DNA from: CAZKXX01 sp964556705 | Lineage (GTDB): Bacteria; Acidobacteriota; Terriglobia; UBA7540 | Length of the DNA stretch: 8,536 nt | Assembly (NCBI GenBank): GCA_964556705.1 | Contig: CAZKXX010000130.1 | Coordinates: 1 to 8,536 of the forward strand | Direction of reading: 5' to 3' | Part shown: piece after piece, positions 1-5,403 of the stretch | How positions within the stretch are numbered: the first letter of the stretch is position 1 | Layout: every line of letters begins with the position of its first letter | The notes under the pieces: model-generated | What the model saw: the letters and a program-made list of their open reading frames with translations, nothing else | What the model was told of the DNA's origin: nothing | Database searches by the model: none | Program-made: the position numbers and the translations under genes

Positions 1-3000
1 GTGTTGCCGATGACCTGGCGGTTGGGGTCTGTCTCCGGCAGGTCAAACACCGGAGCAAACGGCTGGTTGCAGAAGACGCTGAACGGCCGCCCTTTTTGGG
101 CAATCATCACCGCGCCCAGCTGCCAGCCCCCGAAGGCCTTACCCAGCGCTCCCGTCCCTCCATTTGGCGAAGGGAGGTCGTAGAGGAAGCTGGCCGCGAC
201 CTTCTGGCGAATGTCGAAGTCGGCCAGCGCCCGATTGAGTTTCAGATTGGTGACATCGGGAAACACCAGACCACGGCCGAACGAACTGGCGGTGTCAATG
301 GCGCGTCCCACCGTGTAGGCGATCTGGAAGTCGAGCCCGCGGCTGTACCGCCGGCGCGCGCTGACGTTGGCGCCGTTGTAGGCGGAACTGCCGTTAGCCT
401 GGCCGTAACCCATGTTGCCGAAGCTCGGGTTCAACCGGTTCTGCCGAACGCCGTAGATGGGCTGATCGAGGTTGTTCACTCCCACCTGCTGGACGTCCAG
501 CAAATCGCCGTTCATCCGGTTCACGTCAAATTCCTGGTAAAGCTTTCGTCCCACGGAACCGACGTAGTTGGCTTCCAGCACCCAGTTGGTTGAAACGGCG
601 TACTGGAGACCAAGGAACCAGTTGGAGGCATACTGAGTCCGCAAGTTCGGATCCCAGAGGCCGAGGCCGGCGCGCGCGGCAAGCAGTCCGCCGCGCTCAT
701 CCAAGCCCGCGACCACGCCCGGAATTGCGGGGTAACCCCAAGGAGGAGCGGAGAGCGTGCCGAGACCGAAGTTGGGTCGGGCCCCCGTGGGGTCAAACCG
801 GTTGGTCGAAACCACCGCATGGACGGGCAGCGTGGCGCAACAGTCTCCGAAGAACTGCCCGGCCGCGCGGTCATAGAAAATTCCCGCTCCGGCTCGAAGC
901 GACATCTTCCCCGATCCGGTCGGGTCCCAGGCGATGCCGATCCGCGGCGCGAAGTTGTTGTAATCGGTGCTGTCGAGCGGGGCTTTCTGCCGGGCGGCCG
1001 CGTCCGCGATGCGCGAGAAGAAATCGTTCCCGCTGCGGAACTCGATGCCGGAGAAGAGCCCATGCGGGTGGCCGGAGTCCTTCTGCTGTTCGCGAGGAAT
1101 GCCGTACACTTCCCAGCGCAGCCCGAGGCTGACCGTCAGGTTCGGGCGGACCTTCCAATCGTCGTTGATGAAGATCCCGAAGCGCGGCAGGGCGGGCAGG
1201 AAGTTCGGCCCGAATTGTTCGCCCGTCACGGGGTTGATCCCATAATTCCTCTGGGCGAACGGATCGTCCAGAGCAAATTCGAACAAGTTGTTGAAATCAA
1301 AGAAGTAGCGCGTCCACTCCTGGCCGAACTGCGCGCCGCTCTTCCACCCGTTCTCAATGGCGTAGTTCCCGCCGAACTTGAACGAGTGCCGGCCTCGGTT
1401 CCAACTCAGCACGTTCCGCCACTCGCCGTTCGACTGGATGAACGTGGGACCGGTAAAGCCCATCCCGTAGGAGGCGATCCCGGGGACGTTAATGTTCGGA
1501 ATGTCGCCGCGACCGATGCCGACATCACCCCGCACCCGGGTCATCGTCACCGAAGTCTCAAACAGCATCGTCGGATTGATGATCTGCGTGTAGTTGAGGT
1601 TGCCGTAGTAGGTGTACTCCGGCTGGATGCCGTCGAACGCCGGGTAGGTGTGCGGGGCGGCAAAATTCACGGTGTCGCGCTTGGTGTGGAAGAAGTTGGC
1701 GTAAAGCCGCTGCCTCGCCTCATTCCAGTGGTGGTCCACGCGGAAGTTGGTCTGCCGGCCGTCACGCGGGACGGTCGAGTTGAATGTGCCCCGGCGGATG
1801 AGCACCAGGTCGCAGGGCATGGTCACGGACCGGCCGTTCGGAGAGTTGAACGTCAGGTCGTCGCCCGGATTCGCGCAGGCTCCGGCCAGCGCGATCCGGT
1901 TGGCCTCGTCGGCGACTGTGCGGACGACACCAGTGGGAGTCGTGTCAATGACGCCCGCCGGCAGGAAGGTGTTCGCGACGAAGGTGTTAATACTGTTCGA
2001 GGTCGAGGCGTCGTTCCGGAGAAACTCCCGGAATTCCGGGCTGAGCACGGTGTGGCTGCGGGAGACGCCCACGCCCGACCGCAGGATGTCCATGGAGGCA
2101 AAGAAGAACGTCTTGTCCTTGCGGATCGGCCCGCCCAGGCTCCACACAAATTCATTGCGCCGCAGCACCGGAAGTGCGTCGCACTTCCCATCGTGACGCC
2201 GCAGGCCGCGGCAGATGCTGGGATCGTTGGGGTCGGTGCTGAGCTGAAACGCGTTCCGGGCAACCAGGTGGTTGTTGGTGTGGAACCAGGCCAGGGTGCC
2301 GTGCACGTCGTTCGTTCCCGACTTGGTGACCACGTTGACCATCGCCGAGGAGTTACGTCCGTACTCGGCCGAGAAGTTATTGACCGAAACGCGCAGCTCC
2401 TGCACAGCGTCGGAGTTGGGCGTCAAGTTCGCCACGCCGCCACGCGGGCTGGCGTTGACGCTGCCCGAATCCACCAGATAGCTGTTGGATTCGCCGCGCT
2501 GGCCGCTGGCGTTCATGGTGACGCCGAACTCGGTGTTAAAGATGTCGGCGGCCGCCTGCGCGTAAGCTTGCCCGCCCCCCGCCCCGGAAGGCAGACCCGT
2601 CACGCCGGGAGTCAGAACGACCAGCGAGTAGAAGTTCCTGCCCATCAAGGGAAGGTTCTTCACGCGTGTTTCGCCGATCTGCTGTGAAACCTTGGCTTCC
2701 GACGTCTCGACCAGAGTGGCTGCCCCCTCGACAGTGACCTCCGTCGTCACCGCCCCCAATTCGAGCGTGACGTTCAGGGTCGTCGCGCGTCCGCCTTCCA
2801 GCACGATCCCGGGACGAACTGCGGTCTGAAAGCCTTGAGCGGTGATCGTGACTTCAAAGACGGAGGCGGGAAGTGAGGGAATGCGATAATTGCCCGCGCC
2901 CGAGGTTTGCACGGTGCGCGTCACGCCGGTCGCCGTGTCCTTCGCAGAGACCGTGGCATTCGGGACCACAGCGCCGGTCGGGTCGGTGACCGTCCCTTCC

Positions 3001-3098
3001 AGCACGCTCGTAAACTGCGCCCAGAGCGGCGAACCGCTCAGGACCACAGCCACGATCACTACACCTGCTAGCATTTTGCAGAGCTTTCGGATTCTCAC
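1..3098 (-). CDS. Oar-like TonB-dependent outer-membrane receptor, 3' end beyond window
   Basis: This is a predicted outer-membrane beta-barrel transporter that takes up a ligand, probably a glycan or peptide, using TonB energy. The frame is open for 1032 codons and runs off the left edge; such proteins usually have about 1100-1200 residues, so roughly the last 100 are missing. I start at GTG 3098: AAAGGTGAGG lies 6 nt upstream, and the N-terminus is a signal peptide (MRIRKLCK, hydrophobic 10-22, likely cut LWA|QF at 27/28). The ATG at 3074 lacks a ribosome site and would lose the charged region. Residues 30-115 are a CarboxypepD_reg-like domain (EGTVTDPTGAVVPNATV). Residues 125-262 are the plug (NLPLMGRNFYSLVVLTPGV; FSAEYGRNSSAMVNVVTKSG), followed by the barrel, including LGGPIRKDKTFFF at 321-333. 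The ligand cannot be read from sequence. It is transcribed divergently from the TPR/GH127 genes. Residues 299-311 look like an in-frame insertion. Confidence 0.93.
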   Translation of the reverse strand, partial: MRIRKLCKMLAGVVIVAVVLSGSPLWAQFTSVLEGTVTDPTGAVVPNATVSAKDTATGVTRTVQTSGAGNYRIPSLPASVFEVTITAQGFQTAVRPGIVLEGGRATTLNVTLELGAVTTEVTVEGAATLVETSEAKVSQQIGETRVKNLPLMGRNFYSLVVLTPGVTGLPSGAGGGQAYAQAAADIFNTEFGVTMNASGQRGESNSYLVDSGSVNASPRGGVANLTPNSDAVQELRVSVNNFSAEYGRNSSAMVNVVTKSGTNDVHGTLAWFHTNNHLVARNAFQLSTDPNDPSICRGLRRHDGKCDALPVLRRNEFVWSLGGPIRKDKTFFFASMDILRSGVGVSRSHTVLSPEFREFLRNDASTSNSINTFVANTFLPAGVIDTTPTGVVRTVADEANRIALAGACANPGDDLTFNSPNGRSVTMPCDLVLIRRGTFNSTVPRDGRQTNFRVDHHWNEARQRLYANFFHTKRDTVNFAAPHTYPAFDGIQPEYTYYGNLNYTQIINPTMLFETSVTMTRVRGDVGIGRGDIPNINVPGIASYGMGFTGPTFIQSNGEWRNVLSWNRGRHSFKFGGNYAIENGWKSGAQFGQEWTRYFFDFNNLFEFALDDPFAQRNYGINPVTGEQFGPNFLPALPRFGIFINDDWKVRPNLTVSLGLRWEVYGIPREQQKDSGHPHGLFSGIEFRSGNDFFSRIADAAARQKAPLDSTDYNNFAPRIGIAWDPTGSGKMSLRAGAGIFYDRAAGQFFGDCCATLPVHAVVSTNRFDPTGARPNFGLGTLSAPPWGYPAIPGVVAGLDERGGLLAARAGLGLWDPNLRTQYASNWFLGLQYAVSTNWVLEANYVGSVGRKLYQEFDVNRMNGDLLDVQQVGVNNLDQPIYGVRQNRLNPSFGNMGYGQANGSSAYNGANVSARRRYSRGLDFQIAYTVGRAIDTASSFGRGLVFPDVTNLKLNRALADFDIRQKVAASFLYDLPSPNGGTGALGKAFGGWQLGAVMIAQKGRPFSVFCNQPFAPVFDLPETDPNRQVIGN
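2158..2204. repeat. REP-like palindrome flanked by 8-bp direct repeats, inside the receptor gene
   Basis: GGAAGTGCG-T-CGCACTTCC (2170-2188) is a perfect inverted repeat with 9-bp arms. It sits between two copies of CGCCGCAG (2158-2165 and 2197-2204) whose starts are 39 bp apart, exactly 13 codons. In the protein the duplication appears as LRR at 299-301 and again at 312-314, with HDGKCDALPV between. Removing one unit restores GLRRNEF running into LGGPIRKDKTFFF, a typical junction in this receptor family. I read it as a small palindromic element that inserted in frame with an 8-bp target duplication. The palindrome and flanking repeats are seen directly; the insertion event and the REP-like nature are inferred. 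No transposase is present in the window. Confidence 0.6.
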
Positions 3099-3099
3099 G

Positions 3100-3138
3100 G
3101 AACACCTCACCTTTGCGCTTTGCCGGTGTTCGCACCGG
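3100..3138 (-). promoter_or_regulatory. Two mutually exclusive hairpins over the receptor ribosome site
   Basis: Read on the minus strand, CCGGTG-CGAA-CACCGG (3138-3123) forms a 6-bp stem with a four-base loop just upstream of the ribosome site. GAACACC (3131-3125), which shares bases with that hairpin, is also the perfect complement of GGTGTTC (3106-3100), which lies right before the GTG start. The second pairing puts the Shine-Dalgarno region (AAAGGTGA) in an 18-nt loop and masks the start, while the first leaves it free. The stop codon of a short upstream ORF (TGA, 3109-3107) falls at the edge of the masking stem, so a terminating ribosome could open it. The complementarity is visible; the regulatory role is inferred. 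Confidence 0.4.
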
Positions 3139-3232
3139 GCGAGGAGGGGATTCCCGCGACCCCATGCACCGCCGGCTCGAACACGGAATTCACACTCAGA
3201 CCGCCGTGGCAACCCAGGCAAATCAGGAACAT
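3107..3232 (-). CDS. Candidate 41-aa leader ORF with a CLGCH motif, upstream of the receptor
   Basis: This small ORF starts at ATG 3232 and ends at TGA 3109-3107, inside the ribosome site of the receptor gene and 8 nt before its GTG. The start follows immediately after the stop of a 14-codon ORF in the same frame (TGA ATG), so translation could be handed on by re-initiation. The peptide begins MFLICLGCHGG and ends GANTGKAQR. CLGCH fits the CXXCH haem-attachment pattern, but the peptide is tiny and has no clear export signal, so I do not call it a cytochrome. I do not recognise it. It could be a coupling leader peptide, a remnant of a larger gene broken by the TGA, or chance. Confidence 0.3.
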   Translation of the reverse strand: MFLICLGCHGGLSVNSVFEPAVHGVAGIPSSPGANTGKAQR

Positions 3233-3277
3233 TCACTCAGGCCCGACAATCTGCCCGGCAGCCATTTGGTCCTTCAT
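3233..3277 (-). CDS. Candidate 14-aa leader peptide with a strong ribosome site
   Basis: The ORF encodes MKDQMAAGQIVGPE and ends in TGA. A perfect GGAGG (3289-3285) lies 7 nt before its ATG, the best-placed ribosome site in the whole leader. It lies about 95 nt downstream of the predicted transcript start and is followed in the same frame, with no gap, by a second short ORF. That places two short ORFs and the receptor in a head-to-tail chain. I do not recognise the peptide. A role as a translated leader controlling the receptor is inferred from position and ribosome site only. Confidence 0.3.
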   Translation of the reverse strand: MKDQMAAGQIVGPE

Positions 3278-3311
3278 TCGTGATCCTCCGACCGAACACC
3301 CTTGAAGCCGT

Positions 3312-3328
3312 ACCCCTGAGGCAGGGGT
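3312..3328. repeat. Short perfect palindrome in the receptor leader
   Basis: ACCCCTG-AGG-CAGGGGT is a 7-bp inverted repeat with a 3-base loop. It lies between the candidate operator and the first short leader ORF, so it would be part of the receptor's 5' leader. No T-run follows on either strand, so it is a poor intrinsic terminator. The form resembles GC-rich palindromes dispersed between genes in some acidobacterial genomes, but only one copy is visible here, so that link is an impression rather than evidence. Confidence 0.45.
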
Positions 3329-3341
3329 TGAAAGCCTCGCT

Positions 3342-3360
3342 AGTTTTGGTATACAAAACT
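3342..3360. promoter_or_regulatory. Candidate GntR/UxuR-type operator
   Basis: AGTTTTGGTATACAAAACT is a 19-bp inverted repeat with perfect 7-bp arms around GTATA. Its core, TTGGTATAC, closely matches the published E. coli UxuR/ExuR-type consensus (TTGGTATACCAA), and GntR-family proteins generally bind such GGT/ACC-like repeats. It lies about 12-30 bp downstream of the predicted start of the receptor transcript, where a bound repressor would block initiation or elongation. No regulator gene is in the window. The inverted repeat is seen; the regulator family is inferred from motif similarity. Confidence 0.5.
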
Positions 3361-3378
3361 GAGTTCAGACACGAGGCG

Positions 3379-3407
3379 AATTTAATCGCGCTGAAAGCGC
3401 TTGTCAA
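3379..3407 (-). promoter_or_regulatory. Sigma-70-type promoter for the receptor gene
   Basis: On the minus strand, TTGACA (3407-3402, a perfect -35) is followed by a 17-bp spacer and TAAATT (3384-3379, 4 of 6 at -10). Transcription should start near 3372, giving a leader of about 270 nt before the receptor GTG. This is the clearest promoter in the window and points away from the TPR genes. It assumes an E. coli-like housekeeping sigma factor, which acidobacteria have. Confidence 0.6.
3388..3402. promoter_or_regulatory. Overlapping palindromes in the promoter spacer, possible second operator
   Basis: GCGCT-GAA-AGCGC (3388-3400) and AAGCGCTT (3395-3402) overlap each other and fill most of the spacer between the -35 and -10 boxes, touching the -35. 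A central GCGC flanked by A/T is reminiscent of LacI-family operators, and a protein here would block polymerase directly. The arms are short and the match is not extended, so this could be chance. Confidence 0.25.
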
Positions 3408-3725
3408 GTATTTTTTGTCAGCTTTCCGGAGAGATGCGGGTGACAGGGTGTCGAGGGAGACTCTCATATCGTGAAAGCCTGTCTGGTGATTAGCTGAAAT
3501 ATTATAACTTAGTCCTAAGATTTCAATCCGTTAGCGATGTCAGCGAGGTACCGATGAGGAGGGGTAGAGAGCCTCAATTTCGTGGAAGCGTTTGCAGTTA
3601 TCGGCCCTTTTACTCCGGAGAATTGGCCTGTGAGACCCTTTGCCACGCCGCGGTTTGGGCTTGACCCGTTGCGGAGACAGTTAGATTCTAAGGTTTCAAA
3701 GCTTTTTGGGGGAGCCAGCGAGGCC
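3408..3725. other. Right half of the divergent control region, no gene supported
   Basis: This 318-bp stretch is AT-richer than the flanking genes. No ORF in it has a convincing ribosome site plus recognisable protein. Candidate signals for the rightward genes are weak: TATTAT/TATAAC at 3500-3508 in an AT-rich patch without a good -35, and TTGACC (3661-3666) with TAGATT (3682-3687) at a short 15-bp spacing. Small inverted repeats lie at 3508-3519 (CTTAG-TC-CTAAG) and 3681-3691 (TTAGA-T-TCTAA), the second overlapping the latter -10 candidate. The reading frame of the downstream TPR gene is open back to GTG 3582, but that extension precedes a clear signal peptide and is not used. Confidence 0.45.
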
Positions 3726-5333
3726 ATGAGGGAAGCTTGTGTTCGAGGATGGTCTGCGCGAACGGTTCTGGGAGCCCTGCCCCTCATTCTCATGCTGACC
3801 CTTTCAGGCAAAGGGTCGGCGTCGTTTGCCCAGAGCCCGCCCTCGCTGGAGCAGGCAGCCCGCTACTTGCAGCAAAATCAGCCCAAGGAGGCCATCGAGA
3901 TTCTTCAAAAGGTGCTGGAAGCCTCCCCCCGCGACGCGCGCGCTCACAACCTGCTGGGAGTCGCTCTTTCTTCTTCCGGCCGCATGGAGGAGGCCAGCAA
4001 GCATTTCCGAACAGCGGTGGAAGCGGACCCCAAGCTCTTCCCCGCTCTGAAGAACCTGGCTCTGAACGAACTGAAGCTGGGCCGACCGGCCGAGGCCGAG
4101 AAGTATCTGCGGAAATATATGGGCCACGCGCCGGCCGACCCCGCGGCCCACCTCGCCCTGGCTGAAATCCTGTTTCACAAAAGCCAGTTCGCTCCGGCCG
4201 TCGAGCACTACCTCCAAAGCCAGGGGCTCTACATGCGAACGCCGCCGACGGTGCTGAACTTCGCGCGGAGCTGCGTGGCCTCCAACCAGGGGCAGCGGGC
4301 GATCAACGCGCTCGAGATGCTGGGTGTGGGCGCCGATGGGGCTGCGCATTTCGAGGCCGGGGTCTTGCTGGCGCAGCTCGAACGGTACACTTCCGCCGCC
4401 CGGCACTTCGAATTTGCGCGCTCCAAGGGATACTCGGACGGCTACTCGGCGGGCTACAACCAGACGCTGGCTCTCGTCCGCGGCCAGGACTACGAGAACG
4501 CCATTCGCGTCGCGAACGAGATGATTGCCGCCGGCCACGAAACGGCCGAACTTTACAACCTTCTCGGCGAAGCCTACGAAAAGAGCAAGGAGACGATCAA
4601 GGCGTACAACGCCCTGCGCCGCGCCACCCAACTGGCGCCCAGAGACGAAGACAATTACCTCGACCTCATCGCCCTGGGCGTGGACCACCGCAACTACGAC
4701 CTGGCGCTGGACATCGCCGAAATCGCCCTTCAGAACATTCCCAACTCCTACCGCCTGCTCCTGCAACGCGGCGCGGTGAAGGCGTTTCGCGGACAGATGA
4801 ACGCGGCGATTGAGGATTTTGAGGCCGCCTCGAAACTCGATCCCCGGAAGAACCTGCCCTTTTACTCCATCGTCATGGCGATGATGCAGATGGACCAGCT
4901 CAAAGAAGGGATCGAAATTCTGCGGAAGCGGGTCGCCGAGTACCCCGACGACTACCTGCTCCTCTACGCTCTGGGAGAATCCTTGAACCGGCTGGGCACG
5001 CCGCGCGGGAGTCCGACGGAGGTCGAAGCCCTTGAGGCGCTTGAAAAGTCGGTTCGATTGAACCCCAACTTCGCGGCCCCTCGCGTTGCGCTGGGGCGGC
5101 TCTTGCTGCGCCGGGGGGAAATCGACCGCGTTATTGAAGAACTCGAGCGCGCCCTGGAACTTCAGCCCACGGAGCTTTCGCCCTGCTATCCCCTGGCCCA
5201 GGCCTATCGGCGCAAAGGGAACACGAAGCGGGCCGATGAGCTGATGGCGAAATTCCAGCAGTACAAGGAAGAAGAAAAGGACCGGTTCATGAACGTCACC
5301 GTCCTGCGGCTGCTGCGAGAGGGCGAGAAGTAG
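3726..5333 (+). CDS. Exported TPR-repeat protein (first of two)
   Basis: The protein has 535 residues and is built almost entirely of tetratricopeptide repeats. I chose ATG 3726 because it places a signal peptide at the N-terminus (MREACVRGWSAR, hydrophobic 13-27, likely cut SFA|QS at 35/36) and GGGGGAG lies 11 nt upstream. Upstream in-frame GTGs (3582, 3630) would bury that signal. Repeats run from about residue 40 to 510. Clear units include ARAHNLLGVALSSSGRMEEA (71-90), ELYNLLGEAYEKSKETIKAY (275-294) and PRVALGRLLLRRGEIDRVIE (452-471). The tail (511-535) is a charged helix with no catalytic domain. TPRs bind peptides or partner proteins, so a periplasmic or surface scaffold is likely; the partner is unknown. 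It heads a co-directional set with a second TPR protein 70 bp on and a GH127 enzyme. It is not a recent duplicate of the next gene: beyond the shared TPR pattern the two differ. Confidence 0.88.
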   Translation: MREACVRGWSARTVLGALPLILMLTLSGKGSASFAQSPPSLEQAARYLQQNQPKEAIEILQKVLEASPRDARAHNLLGVALSSSGRMEEASKHFRTAVEADPKLFPALKNLALNELKLGRPAEAEKYLRKYMGHAPADPAAHLALAEILFHKSQFAPAVEHYLQSQGLYMRTPPTVLNFARSCVASNQGQRAINALEMLGVGADGAAHFEAGVLLAQLERYTSAARHFEFARSKGYSDGYSAGYNQTLALVRGQDYENAIRVANEMIAAGHETAELYNLLGEAYEKSKETIKAYNALRRATQLAPRDEDNYLDLIALGVDHRNYDLALDIAEIALQNIPNSYRLLLQRGAVKAFRGQMNAAIEDFEAASKLDPRKNLPFYSIVMAMMQMDQLKEGIEILRKRVAEYPDDYLLLYALGESLNRLGTPRGSPTEVEALEALEKSVRLNPNFAAPRVALGRLLLRRGEIDRVIEELERALELQPTELSPCYPLAQAYRRKGNTKRADELMAKFQQYKEEEKDRFMNVTVLRLLREGEK

Positions 5334-5345
5334 TTTTCAGTCGCG

Positions 5346-5368
5346 CCGCCGCGCGGGGACCGCGGCGG
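5346..5368. terminator. Strong GC hairpin between the two TPR genes
   Basis: CCGCCGCG (5346-5353) pairs perfectly with CGCGGCGG (5361-5368) across a 7-nt loop, 13 bp after the stop of the first TPR gene. No T-run follows, so it is not a classical intrinsic terminator. It may act as a weak terminator, a pause site, or an RNA 3'-end stabiliser that sets different transcript levels for the two genes. A 12-bp perfect palindrome, CGGAAGCTTCCG (5376-5387), follows in the same gap. Confidence 0.4.
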
Positions 5369-5403
5369 GGATTCACGGAAGCTTCCGAGCACGCCAGTCT
5401 TTC

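Noticed and set aside
819..2687. Long plus-strand ORF of 622 codons
   Set aside because: It lies antisense to the receptor gene, has no ribosome site or recognisable domain, and its valine-, arginine- and glycine-rich composition is what the reverse of a GC-rich gene produces.
2854..3165. Minus-strand 103-codon ORF over the receptor start
   Set aside because: It is a different frame from the receptor, which alone gives a signal peptide and CarboxypepD_reg motif from the same DNA.
3582..3725. N-terminal extension of the first TPR protein from GTG 3582 or 3630
   Set aside because: It would place 33-48 residues of unremarkable sequence before a clear signal peptide that starts naturally at ATG 3726.
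3099..3725. Search for a defence system, toxin-antitoxin pair, tRNA or CRISPR in the gap
   Set aside because: No cloverleaf, spaced repeats or recognisable small protein pair is visible; the region reads as a divergent promoter and leader.
3804..4766. Minus-strand ORF of 320 codons inside the first TPR gene
   Set aside because: An antisense shadow: no domain, and a GC-rich reverse-frame composition.
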